18,182 nt of DNA, taken from assembly GCA_031293105.1 (NCBI GenBank), contig JAUMSA010000158.1, forward strand, positions 1 to 18,182, in the 5' to 3' direction. A program made the position numbers and the translations under genes. The notes below the pieces were generated by a model that was given only the letters and a program-made list of their open reading frames with translations, had not been told where the DNA came from and did not search any database. This document shows, in pieces, positions 7,300 through 15,009 of the stretch. This DNA comes from Butyricicoccus sp. Lineage in GTDB: Bacteria > Bacillota > Clostridia > Oscillospirales > Butyricicoccaceae. Each line of letters begins with the position of its first letter. The first letter of the stretch is position 1.

Positions 7300-7637
7300 G
7301 GTGCTCCCTCCCCCGGTGCGGCGTCGCGCAAAAGGCGCGCGACTGCCTGTGTCAGTTCTCGATACTGCGCTTGAAAGGCTTCCCAGTCGGCCCGCCCTTG
7401 GGCGGTTAGGGAATAATATTTGCGTTTGGGGCCCGCGCTCGACGGCCGATAAACCGCCTGGATGCGCCCGCTCTTTTCCAGCCGCAGCAGCAGCGGATAG
7501 ATCGTACCCTCGGCGATACGGCCAAAGCCGTAACCTTCCAGCGTTTGTGTGATTTCATAGCCATAGGTTTCTTTTTGGCCGATGACGCCCAGGATACAGC
7601 CTTCGAGCGTGCCCTTGAGCAGCTGCGACGGAATCAT
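7296..7637 (-). CDS. PadR-family transcriptional regulator
   Basis: The 113-aa protein is a short, PadR-s1 type winged-helix regulator. Recognisable elements are LLKGTLEGCILGVIGQ (helix 1), ETYGYEITQTL (helix 2), GTIYPLLLRLEKSGRI (recognition helix) and PKRKYYSLTAQG (wing), followed by a short dimerisation helix. It is the first gene of the padR-DUF1048 operon. Two tandem operator-like repeats cover its own promoter, so autorepression relieved by an unknown ligand is likely. The start at 7637 has a GGTGAGGG site just upstream. Confidence 0.93.
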   Translation of the reverse strand: MIPSQLLKGTLEGCILGVIGQKETYGYEITQTLEGYGFGRIAEGTIYPLLLRLEKSGRIQAVYRPSSAGPKRKYYSLTAQGRADWEAFQAQYRELTQAVARLLRDAAPGEGAP

Positions 7638-7647
7638 GCCCTCACCT

Positions 7648-7671
7648 CACTATCTTGTATTGCAATGTAGT
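7648..7671. promoter_or_regulatory. PadR operator-like repeat, proximal copy
   Basis: This 24-bp unit has an imperfect dyad, ACTA-N2-TTG...CAA-N2-TAGT. It matches the adjacent unit at 20 of 24 positions and lies between the padR -10 box and start codon. Confidence 0.7.
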
Positions 7672-7695
7672 AACTATATTGTATCGCAAGGTAGT
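7672..7695. promoter_or_regulatory. PadR operator-like repeat, distal copy
   Basis: This second 24-bp unit directly abuts the first and has the same ACTA...TTG...CAA...TAGT dyad. It covers the -10 box and spacer of the padR promoter, the position expected for a repressor site. Confidence 0.7.
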
Positions 7696-7706
7696 GCGGC
7701 TGTCAA
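7678..7706 (-). promoter_or_regulatory. padR promoter
   Basis: On the minus strand, TTGACA (7706-7701) and TACAAT (7683-7678) have ideal 17-nt spacing. The -10 lies inside the distal operator-like repeat. Confidence 0.8.
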
Positions 7707-7795
7707 GGGGAGGATGGCTTCTTTGGAGGAGCAATTGCAAATGGCCGAAAAAGTACAAAAATTTGCTATAAGAAAATAAAACTTTTTGCTTTTTC

Positions 7796-7824
7796 TTTAC
7801 ATTTGTTTGGATTTGCGCTATGAT
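7796..7824 (+). promoter_or_regulatory. Promoter of the ROK regulator gene
   Basis: TTTACA (7796-7801) and TATGAT (7819-7824) are spaced by 17 nt, in an AT-rich stretch 60 nt upstream of the chosen start. Confidence 0.65.
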
Positions 7825-7884
7825 AAGAGCGATTAAACAGAAGAACATCTGATGTGTACGGCACAAATGACAGGAGCGGGGAAC

Positions 7885-8907
7885 ATGGTGGTCAGTACAG
7901 CGATTGAAATCCGGCGGCTTAACAAGGAGCGCATCCGCAGCGCCATCCAGCAGCACGACAAATGCACCAAGGCTGATATTGCGCGCGAAACCGCGCTGAG
8001 TATGGCCACGTGCAGCACCACCCTCAACGAAATGCTAGAAGTGGGGGAGATTCTCAAAGTCGATCAGACCGGGTTTAATATTGGCCGTCCGGCTGATTTA
8101 TTTGCCTATAACCGCGACTATCTGCATGTATTGGGCCTGTGTACTGCCGTGCGTGGCGGCCAGTACGTTTTGGCATACGCCATTGCGGATGCGTATGGCA
8201 ACGTGATTACACGCGAGGAGCAAAGGGTCGAAACGCTGGACTATGACCGCTTGGAAAAGGTGGTTGCCGCGTGCACCGCCCAGGACCCTCTCATCCGCGC
8301 GGTCGGCTTGGGCATTCCCGGCCATGCGCAGAACGGCTGTATCGAAGCCTGTAGTATCAAAACCCTGGAAGGGATCGATTTCGCCCGGCGCATCCAACAA
8401 AAACACGAGGTGGAAGTCCTTGTGGAAAACGATATGAACTTCATCGCCTACCGGCTGTTTCACGAAAGCCCGGAGCACAGCGGCAACTTTGCGGCCATTT
8501 ATTTCCCGCAGGCGCAGGACGGATATGTCGGCTGCGGCCTGATCGTGGACGGCCACCTGCTCAAGGGTTCGTCCATGCTGGCTGGCGAGTTGTCCCAGGT
8601 GGCGCGAGCGTTTGGTGTGGGTTATGAACAGCAGCGCGAAATCTTACAGGATCGGGAAGCCTTTCGGCGTTTTGTCGCCCAGATGATTGTCCTAGTGGCC
8701 TGTACGGTCAGCCCCGCGCGCTTGACCATTATGGGCAATGACCTGAACGCGGACGATTTGCAGGTCATCTACAACCGGTGCCGCGAGGTCATCGCCGATC
8801 CGAATATCCCGCAAATCAGCATCAATAACCAGGTATTCGACAACTATATCGAAGGTCTGGTGCGCTTTACGCTCGACTCCATGCTGTACCCGATTTCGAT
8901 TTCATGA
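7885..8907 (+). CDS. ROK-family transcriptional regulator (degenerate kinase domain)
   Basis: The 340-aa protein has an N-terminal winged helix-turn-helix (about residues 10-62, INK/RIRSAI..., TKADIARETALSMATCSTTLNEM) and a ROK fold behind it. ROK marks are VGLGIPGHAQNGCI (140-153), VENDMNF (180-186; kinases have ENDANA) and the GCGLIVDGHLLKGSS...AGEL block (217-235). The phosphate-binding DxGGT near residue 83 is replaced (GLCTAVRGGQ), and the CxCGxxGC zinc motif is absent. It should therefore be a ligand-sensing repressor and not a sugar kinase. I chose the ATG at 7885 (AGGAG 8 nt upstream) over the in-frame ATG at 7852, which has no ribosome site. It is a candidate regulator of the nearby minus-strand catabolic operon. 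Confidence 0.87.
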   Translation: MVVSTAIEIRRLNKERIRSAIQQHDKCTKADIARETALSMATCSTTLNEMLEVGEILKVDQTGFNIGRPADLFAYNRDYLHVLGLCTAVRGGQYVLAYAIADAYGNVITREEQRVETLDYDRLEKVVAACTAQDPLIRAVGLGIPGHAQNGCIEACSIKTLEGIDFARRIQQKHEVEVLVENDMNFIAYRLFHESPEHSGNFAAIYFPQAQDGYVGCGLIVDGHLLKGSSMLAGELSQVARAFGVGYEQQREILQDREAFRRFVAQMIVLVACTVSPARLTIMGNDLNADDLQVIYNRCREVIADPNIPQISINNQVFDNYIEGLVRFTLDSMLYPISIS

Positions 8908-8944
8908 TTTTTTGGCAGCAGGAAGAAAAAATTTGCAAAAAGGC

Positions 8945-8973
8945 TTGACGCATGGGGCATTGTGTGCTATTAT
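8945..8973 (+). promoter_or_regulatory. tRNA promoter
   Basis: TTGACG (8945-8950) and TATTAT (8968-8973, running into TATAAT at 8971-8976) are spaced by 17 nt, about 43 nt upstream of the tRNA. Confidence 0.65.
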
Positions 8974-9015
8974 AATTAAGCACCGTTTGAGAAATCAAAC
9001 ATGTGAATTGCATAT

Positions 9016-9091
<76 letters not shown>

Positions 9092-9093
9092 TT

Positions 9094-9129
9094 AAAAAGA
9101 CCGTGTTTATTTTGAAACACGGTCTTTTT
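9094..9129 (+). terminator. Terminator of the tRNA gene
   Basis: AAAAAGACCGTGTTT pairs with AAACACGGTCTTTTT around the loop ATTTTG, ending in a T-rich run. It lies 3 nt after the tRNA. Confidence 0.9.
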
Positions 9130-9149
9130 CTTTTGTCTTTCCACAAGAA

Positions 9150-9179
9150 AGCGCCGCAGAACTTTGGTTCTGCGGCGCT
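9150..9179 (-). terminator. Terminator of the large minus-strand operon
   Basis: A 13-bp stem (AGCGCCGCAGAAC / GTTCTGCGGCGCT) with a 4-nt loop is followed on the minus strand by TTTCTTG. It lies about 90 nt after the stop of the flavoenzyme gene. No coding signal is seen in 9180-9271. Confidence 0.8.
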
Positions 9180-9271
9180 CCTTGAAAGGTGTGATGGTGA
9201 GATGGAAGGAAGGTGCGTTTTGATAGTGTGTGATAAATCGAAACGAGACGGGTTACCTTACTTCAATGAAT

Positions 9272-11263
9272 TTAGATACGGGCGGCAACGTCAAAGCCGG
9301 TCTTGGTGGCCTTGCGAACGGTTTCTACGCCCTCTGCATCGCCGATGCAGTAGGTATTGAGCGGCATTTCTTCCAGCATTTCGCCGTACAGATTGTTGAC
9401 GCTCTTGAGGCCAAAGGCCGTGATGACGGTATCGCAGGGCAGCAGCTTCTTTTCGCCCTCGGTTTCAATGACAACGCCGTCGGCATTGATTTCAACAACC
9501 TTGCTGCTGCCGATCTGCTGCACATGGCCGTGCCATACTTCGTCAAACAGCGCCTTGCGGGTGATGGCGAACATCTTGCTGCAGAAGTCTTCGACCGGAA
9601 TCATATCGACAACCGTGACTTCCTTGCCCTCGCGGGACAGGCCGACCGAGCACTCAATACCGGACAGACCTGCGCCACAGATGACGACCTTCTGGCCGAT
9701 CGGGGCACGGCGATTTTCGGCATCGCTCAGGCTGACAACATTCGGGCTGTCCACGCCCGGAATCGGCGGTACAAAGTACTGGCTGCCGGTGGCGATGATG
9801 ACTTCATCCGGCTTTTCGGCCAGGATGGTCGCCTTGTCGGCCGCCGTATTGAGACGGATATCGGCGCCACACTTCATCGTGGTGCGAACCATCCACTCGG
9901 TGTAGTTGCGCATCAAATCCTTGAACGGAACCGCACTCGCGTCGTGCAGCATACCGCCCAGTTGCTCGCCCTTTTCAAACAGAACAACTTCGTGGCCACG
10001 GGCTACCGCCGTCTGGGCCGCCTGCATACCGGCCGGGCCACCGCCGACGATGACAACCTTCTTCTTCGTGCGGGCCGGTTCGACCTTGCCTTCGGGATAC
10101 TTGTATTCCCGGCCGACGATCGGGTTGACCGCGCAGCGTACCGGCAGGCCGAAGAAAATACGGCCGCAGCCATCCATGCAGCGCAGGCAAGGACGGGTGT
10201 CCTCGCTGCAGCCCTTGATGGCATTGTGAATCAGTTCCGGGTCAGCCATCAGGCTGCGGCACATGCCGACCATGTCGGCCTTGCCCGAAGCGATGATCTC
10301 TTCTGCCTCTTCGACAGACATGATGTTGCCGACAACCGATACCGGGATGTCCAGTTCCTTCTTGAACATTTCGGCATACTTGACGTTCTGCTGGCGCTCC
10401 TGCAAGTACAGTGGTACCGAATACTTGACGCCCGGCTCCACAAATACGTTGCCGCAGGAGATGTGCGCCATATCGATGTATTTCTGGGCTTCCTTCAGGA
10501 AAGCCAGGGTATGTTCGGGCTTTAAGCAGCCGTTGCCCGACTCGGGGCCGCAGCCCGGTTCGCCGGTGTCGGTCATTTCTTCGGCCGATACACGCATTTC
10601 GAGCGGGAAATCTTCGCCGACCGCCTCGCGGATGGCCTTCAGGATTTCCAGCGGGAAGCGCATGCGGTTTTCCATGCTGCCGCCGTATTCGTCGGTACGG
10701 ATGTTGGAGGCCGGGCTGAGGAACTGGCCAAAGAGGTTGTTGTGACCGGCATGAATGAAGATCAGGTCAAAGCCGGCAGCCTTGACGCGCTTGCAGCAGT
10801 CGACAAACTGGCCGATGACATAGTCCATATCCGCACGGTCCATAACCTTGATGTCCTGCATACGGCCCGGGGTGGGCAGATAGGAAGACGAGAAACCGGG
10901 CTTGGTGTTCATGGACGGCACGCCGCCCTTGCCGGCATGCGCGATTTCAATGGACATCTTGGCGCCGTATTCGTGCGCCACTTCGGGAATCAGCGACAGC
11001 CCGGTTACATACCGGTCGTGCTGTACGTTCAGCTCGCCGTAGAAGCAAACCGGACGTTCCCAGTCGATCTGTGTGTCGCCGATGATGATCTGCGAAACAC
11101 CCGAACGCGCCTGCATGCGGATGAATTCCAGATATTCTTCGGTGACTTCGCCCGCTGCATTGGACAGACAGCTTACCATAGGGGTAAACTCAATGCGGTT
11201 TTTCAGCGTGACGTTTCGCAGCTTAAGCGGCGTGAACACGTGGGGAAATTGACATTTGCTCAT
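9272..11263 (-). CDS. OYE / 2,4-dienoyl-CoA reductase-type flavoenzyme (BaiCD/FadH-like)
   Basis: This 663-aa NAD(P)H-dependent enoate/enone reductase has an FMN TIM barrel (1-350), a [4Fe-4S] motif and a C-terminal FAD/NAD(P) half. In the barrel, HAGHNNLFGQFLSP (171-184) carries the active-site His171/His174 pair, and RTDEYGGSMENR follows. Cluster ligands are Cys359, Cys362, Cys366 and Cys377 (C-x2-C-x3-C-x10-C). Rossmann motifs are GGGPAG (407-412) and GAGLSG (530-535). The family covers FadH, BaiCD/BaiH bile-acid delta4-reductases and related steroid or flavonoid reductases; the substrate cannot be told from this. The start at 11263 follows GGGGAGG; the frame extends 19 codons further, into the intergenic gap and the previous gene's end. 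It is the last gene of the operon. Confidence 0.9.
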   Translation of the reverse strand: MSKCQFPHVFTPLKLRNVTLKNRIEFTPMVSCLSNAAGEVTEEYLEFIRMQARSGVSQIIIGDTQIDWERPVCFYGELNVQHDRYVTGLSLIPEVAHEYGAKMSIEIAHAGKGGVPSMNTKPGFSSSYLPTPGRMQDIKVMDRADMDYVIGQFVDCCKRVKAAGFDLIFIHAGHNNLFGQFLSPASNIRTDEYGGSMENRMRFPLEILKAIREAVGEDFPLEMRVSAEEMTDTGEPGCGPESGNGCLKPEHTLAFLKEAQKYIDMAHISCGNVFVEPGVKYSVPLYLQERQQNVKYAEMFKKELDIPVSVVGNIMSVEEAEEIIASGKADMVGMCRSLMADPELIHNAIKGCSEDTRPCLRCMDGCGRIFFGLPVRCAVNPIVGREYKYPEGKVEPARTKKKVVIVGGGPAGMQAAQTAVARGHEVVLFEKGEQLGGMLHDASAVPFKDLMRNYTEWMVRTTMKCGADIRLNTAADKATILAEKPDEVIIATGSQYFVPPIPGVDSPNVVSLSDAENRRAPIGQKVVICGAGLSGIECSVGLSREGKEVTVVDMIPVEDFCSKMFAITRKALFDEVWHGHVQQIGSSKVVEINADGVVIETEGEKKLLPCDTVITAFGLKSVNNLYGEMLEEMPLNTYCIGDAEGVETVRKATKTGFDVAARI

Positions 11264-11289
11264 CAGTATAACCTCCCCAAAAATAAATT

Positions 11290-12393
11290 TTAATCCATGC
11301 GAAGCACGGCTTTGATGCACTTACCAGCATTCGATTCCTCGAAGGCTTCGTTGATCTGTTCAAACGGATAGAACTTGATCAGTTTATCAAACGGGAACAT
11401 GCCCTTCTTATAGTAATCGAGCAGCTTGGGGATAAACACCTTGGGAATGGAGTCGCCTTCCAAAACGCCGATCAGGCTCTTGGCGTCGCCCATCAGCTCG
11501 GCCTGGATGTTGAAGGTAACATCACCGGTCGCACCCAGGACAACGCAGGTGCCCATGAAGCGGCAGGCTGCCAGGGCCTTCTTGACAAAATCGGGTACAC
11601 CCGAGGTGTCGATGGCATAGTTGACGCCGCCGTTCGTGATTTCATTGCGAATCTTGCCGACGATATCGTCCTCTTCCTTGCGGTTGATGGTGTGGGTAGC
11701 ACCCAGCTCCTTGGCCAGTTCCAGGCTCTTCGGGTTGCCGCCCACGGCGATGATCTTTTCGCAGCCCGCGATCTTAGCCGCCATAATGGCGCTCATGCCG
11801 ACCGTGCCGCAGCCAAAGACCGCGATGGACGAGCCGAATTCCGGGCGCAGACGGTTGAGGACCGCACCGGCGCCGGTCTGGATGCCGCAGCCCAGCGGGC
11901 CGATGAGGGCCAAGTCGATGTCGTCATACGGTACCTTGACCGCATTGGACACATTGACGATGGCATGGGTGGCAAACGAGGACTGGGCAAAGAACGTCGA
12001 AAGCGGCTGGCCGTCCAGGGTGGATAGACGGGTGGTACCATCCGGCTGTACGCCGCCAAAGTTGATGGCATTCATATTTTCGCAGGCGTGCTGATGGCCG
12101 GTCATGCAGTTGTAGCATTTGCCGCACGAACCAAAGGTCAGGCCAACACGGTCGCCGACTTTAAATTCGGATACATCCGGGCCGACTTCGATGACAACAC
12201 CGCTTCCTTCGTGGCCAAGTACGGCCGGCAGCGGGACGGGGATAAACTGGTTTTGTACCGCTGCATCGGTGTGGCAGACACCACAGGCGGTGATTTTTAC
12301 GAGCAGTTCATGCGCCTTCGGGGGCGCCAGTTCGACTTCTTCGATTTGATAGGGTGCACCAGCGCTATGGGTGACAGCAGCTTTGATCTTCAT
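11290..12393 (-). CDS. Zinc alcohol dehydrogenase, aryl-alcohol type
   Basis: This 367-aa medium-chain NAD(P)-dependent dehydrogenase has catalytic zinc ligands Cys40 (CGVCHTD), His61-Glu62 (GHEGSG) and Cys169 (PLGCGIQTGAG). The structural zinc has Cys90, Cys93, Cys96 and Cys104. The nucleotide-binding turn is GCGTVG (194-199). The GCGIQTGAGAVLN block is characteristic of the benzyl/aryl- and primary-alcohol dehydrogenase branch (XylB-like), different from the two sorbitol-dehydrogenase-like paralogues in this window. It should interconvert an alcohol and an aldehyde or ketone. The start is set by AGGAGGA 8 nt upstream, and 26 nt separate it from the flavoenzyme gene downstream. Confidence 0.9.
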   Translation of the reverse strand: MKIKAAVTHSAGAPYQIEEVELAPPKAHELLVKITACGVCHTDAAVQNQFIPVPLPAVLGHEGSGVVIEVGPDVSEFKVGDRVGLTFGSCGKCYNCMTGHQHACENMNAINFGGVQPDGTTRLSTLDGQPLSTFFAQSSFATHAIVNVSNAVKVPYDDIDLALIGPLGCGIQTGAGAVLNRLRPEFGSSIAVFGCGTVGMSAIMAAKIAGCEKIIAVGGNPKSLELAKELGATHTINRKEEDDIVGKIRNEITNGGVNYAIDTSGVPDFVKKALAACRFMGTCVVLGATGDVTFNIQAELMGDAKSLIGVLEGDSIPKVFIPKLLDYYKKGMFPFDKLIKFYPFEQINEAFEESNAGKCIKAVLRMD

Positions 12394-12440
12394 AGGGTGT
12401 TCCTCCTAAATTTTCTCTTTCAGCCGGTCAAGCGTCCAAC

Positions 12441-12467
12441 TGGGCTGCCCGCCCATCGGGCAGCCCA
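12441..12467 (-). other. Intercistronic hairpin without U-tract
   Basis: TGGGCTGCCCG and CGGGCAGCCCA form an exact 11-bp stem with a 5-nt loop in the gap between two dehydrogenase genes of the same operon. Neither side has a T-run, so it is not a standard terminator and more likely affects mRNA processing or stability. Confidence 0.7.
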
Positions 12468-12495
12468 ATCCATGGGAGATTGTAAGATGGATGAT

Positions 12496-13515
12496 TTATG
12501 GTTTGCTGCAATCGAGCAGAATCTTGGGATATTTGGAGGTCTTGAATACTTCAAAACTCTCCACTGCCTCGCTCAGCGGCATGATCTTGCCGATGATCTT
12601 GTCGGTCTGCATGCGCTTGATCATCTTGATCGAACGCGGCATGATGGAAGTCGTGGTGAAGACGGTCTGAATGCGGCCTTCCTTCATGTACAGCTCGTGC
12701 AGATTGAGCGGCATCTCGTACTTGGGCGGGAAAACGGCGAAGTAAACCGCGGTGCCGCAGCGGGCCAGGATGTTGAGCGGCGTCTGCGAAGCCTTGGGCG
12801 AACCGGACATCTCAAAGACATAGTCAAAGCCGATGCCGTCGGTGATGTCCATCGCGCGAGCCACCACGTCTTCGTTAAACGGATCGATGACATATTCCGC
12901 GCCCATATCCAGCGCCATCTGCCGCTTTTCAGCAACCGGCTCGATAACCGTGATGCGGGCAGCGCCCGACAGGATGATCTGGTTGAGCATGATCGAACCA
13001 ATGCCGCCGACGCCGGCAACCGCAACCGTGGCGCCGTGCCGGATGGGAGCCAGGTCCATGGCCCGCAGGCAGCAGTTGGTCGGCTCGACAATGGCATATT
13101 CCTTCAGGTCGGCATCGTCCGGCAGCTTATAGACGGTTTTGACATCGGTGACAACATATTCGGCAAAGGCGCCCGTGGCCTTGGAATTGATGCAGTACTG
13201 GGTCATGCCCTTCTTGCACCATTCGCACTCACCGCAGTGCGAAACCGGGAACATGGTGACCTTGTCGCCCACTTTATAACCAGCCGCCGCTGCCTTTTCG
13301 CCGATCTCAACGATCGTGCCCGAAGCTTCATGGCCGAGCGGTGCCGGCGGCTTGGCGCCCATAACGCCCATGGTGACCTGGTGTACGTCGGTCGCGCAAA
13401 GCGCAGCATAGGCGATTTTTACTTTCACGTCATTGGGGCCGACTTCCGGAATCGGAACATCTTTGAGTTCGATTTTGTCGGTGTCCGTCCACCATAATTG
13501 CTTCATAGTAGCCAT
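12496..13515 (-). CDS. Zinc dehydrogenase, sorbitol/threonine-dehydrogenase-like
   Basis: This 339-aa medium-chain dehydrogenase has catalytic zinc ligands Cys40 (ALCATDVH) and His62-Glu63 (GHEASG), structural zinc Cys94, Cys97, Cys100 and Cys108, and GVGGIG as the NAD(P)-binding turn. I chose the ATG at 13515 because AAGGAG ends at 13525, 9 nt upstream. The in-frame ATG at 13524 directly abuts that site, which is too close. It is a clear paralogue of the dehydrogenase at 17068-18144 (shared IEP.A..R..A..MGA.Y.IDP..EDVV.RAM..TDG block). It lies between the symporter and the aryl-alcohol-type dehydrogenase, so it should oxidise or reduce a secondary alcohol of the imported substrate. Confidence 0.9.
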   Translation of the reverse strand: MATMKQLWWTDTDKIELKDVPIPEVGPNDVKVKIAYAALCATDVHQVTMGVMGAKPPAPLGHEASGTIVEIGEKAAAAGYKVGDKVTMFPVSHCGECEWCKKGMTQYCINSKATGAFAEYVVTDVKTVYKLPDDADLKEYAIVEPTNCCLRAMDLAPIRHGATVAVAGVGGIGSIMLNQIILSGAARITVIEPVAEKRQMALDMGAEYVIDPFNEDVVARAMDITDGIGFDYVFEMSGSPKASQTPLNILARCGTAVYFAVFPPKYEMPLNLHELYMKEGRIQTVFTTTSIMPRSIKMIKRMQTDKIIGKIMPLSEAVESFEVFKTSKYPKILLDCSKP

Positions 13516-13560
13516 TTTTGCCATCTCCTTATCGTAAAATCTGTGAAATTGAGTGAAGGT

Positions 13561-13589
13561 GGGATGCCGCGCGAAGAACGCGGCATCCC
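13561..13589 (-). other. Intercistronic hairpin without U-tract
   Basis: GGGATGCCGCG and CGCGGCATCCC form an exact 11-bp stem with a 7-nt loop, just after the symporter stop codon. No T-run follows on either strand. It resembles the hairpin at 12441-12467 in design and position. Confidence 0.7.
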
Positions 13590-13595
13590 TGGAGT

Positions 13596-14966
13596 TTAGT
13601 TTGCGCGTCCGGCTGCCCGGAGTTCGGAAACAATGTTTTCATAGGTCTGTTTATCGAGCTTATATGCAAACATGGCAATGGCACAAACGATTGCGCACAG
13701 GCCGACAAACATGTGAGAACCAAAGTTCATGGTGAACAGAACCAGTCCGCTCTGCTGGGCGTTCGGCACAAAGCCGACCATATCCAGAACCACGGCAGCG
13801 CCCGAAATCGCCAGCGCCTGACCAACTTTCAGCATAAAGTTGATGACCGTGGACACGAAACCAGCACAATAGACGCCATATTTATGGTAGGTATACTCGG
13901 CAGTATCCGGCATCATACCGAATACATTGCCCAGCATCATGCCGGAACCGATGCCGACACCGGCCTGCAGGACGTAGTAGATGGCCTGCGCAACGGTCGA
14001 TTCGATGGGAAGGAAGAAGGAAAGAATCGAGCATACGGCAACAATCGAGAAGGCAACGCCGCCGATGGTGCCCTTGTTTTTGACCTTGGAAACCAGATAG
14101 CTGACCGAAAATGCACCGATCATACCGCAGATCGACCATACGGTCTGGGTGTTGGAGTACAGCAGATCGTTGCCTGCATTGTAGGTGCAGAAGTACAGGC
14201 GGAAGGTCATACCACCCTGAATGATGCCCCAGCCGAGATACGCGATTGCGATCTGGATAACCGGCCAGTTGCCCTTGAGAACCTTAAACTGCTGGATAAA
14301 GCTAACCTTTTCCGATTTCTCCATGTCCACCTTGACGATTTCCTTGGAGGACAGGATAGTAATGATGAAGAACGGGGTTGCGAGAAGCGAGAATACGATG
14401 GCTGCGCGCTGGTAGCCGGACGGGCCGCCGCCGGTCGCATTAACGATACGCAGGGTCGCAAAGGACAGCACGGTCATGGCCAGGAATGCGCCGGTCATAC
14501 GGTAGCTGGACAGTGCGCTGCGGGTTTCGGTGTCGCGGGTCATCAGAGCCGGCATCGCGGAGTAAGTAACGTTTACCATGGTGTACAACAGCACGAGGAT
14601 GAAGTACATGCCCAGACCCCACCAGGTACGCATGGTTTCCGACCACTCCAGGTTGGTGGTAAAGGTCAGGACGTTGAAGATCAGCATGGGGATAAATGCA
14701 AAGATAATCCAGGGACGGTAGCGACCCCAACGGGTGTTGGTACGGTCGGCCAGTGCGCCAACGACCGGGTCGTTGACGGCGTCCCAGAACTTGGACAAAA
14801 AGATGATGACACCGACAACAGTTGCATTAATCAGCGCAATGTCGGTCAAATAGAAGACCAGATACGAGCTAACCAAAGACCAGCTCATATTACAGGCAAA
14901 GTCACCGCAGGCATATCCCATTTTCTTGGGGACACTCAGTTTGGTATATTCATCAACCGGTTTCAT
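13596..14966 (-). CDS. GPH-family cation symporter (MelB-like MFS)
   Basis: This 456-aa inner-membrane protein has about 12 hydrophobic segments. The N-terminal pattern KLSVPKKMGYACGDFACNMSW, then FWDAVNDPVVGALADRT (membrane-helix 2 and loop) and RWGRYRPWI, are signatures of the glycoside-pentoside-hexuronide:cation symporters. Asp residues in the FWDAVNDP segment correspond to the cation-coordinating pair in MelB. Most members import sugars or glycosides, but the family also includes carriers of other organic solutes. The gene follows the transketolase pair by 43 nt and starts behind AAGGAGGAGG, so it most likely imports the operon's substrate. Confidence 0.92.
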   Translation of the reverse strand: MKPVDEYTKLSVPKKMGYACGDFACNMSWSLVSSYLVFYLTDIALINATVVGVIIFLSKFWDAVNDPVVGALADRTNTRWGRYRPWIIFAFIPMLIFNVLTFTTNLEWSETMRTWWGLGMYFILVLLYTMVNVTYSAMPALMTRDTETRSALSSYRMTGAFLAMTVLSFATLRIVNATGGGPSGYQRAAIVFSLLATPFFIITILSSKEIVKVDMEKSEKVSFIQQFKVLKGNWPVIQIAIAYLGWGIIQGGMTFRLYFCTYNAGNDLLYSNTQTVWSICGMIGAFSVSYLVSKVKNKGTIGGVAFSIVAVCSILSFFLPIESTVAQAIYYVLQAGVGIGSGMMLGNVFGMMPDTAEYTYHKYGVYCAGFVSTVINFMLKVGQALAISGAAVVLDMVGFVPNAQQSGLVLFTMNFGSHMFVGLCAIVCAIAMFAYKLDKQTYENIVSELRAAGRAN

Positions 14967-15009
14967 GGGCCTCCTCCTTCTTCTTTTCCTTATGAAATTT
15001 TTAACTCCC

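Noticed and set aside
9230..10525. Long plus-strand open frame opposite the flavoenzyme gene
   Set aside because: It is a shadow of the BaiCD/FadH-like gene, without recognisable domains.
12441..12467. Hairpin as an intrinsic terminator inside the operon
   Set aside because: No T-run follows the stem on either strand, and the next gene continues in the same direction with no visible promoter.
12088..13497. Long plus-strand open frame (about 469 codons) opposite two dehydrogenase genes
   Set aside because: It crosses two well-supported genes and their gap on the other strand, has no family signature and reflects codon bias in GC-rich genes.
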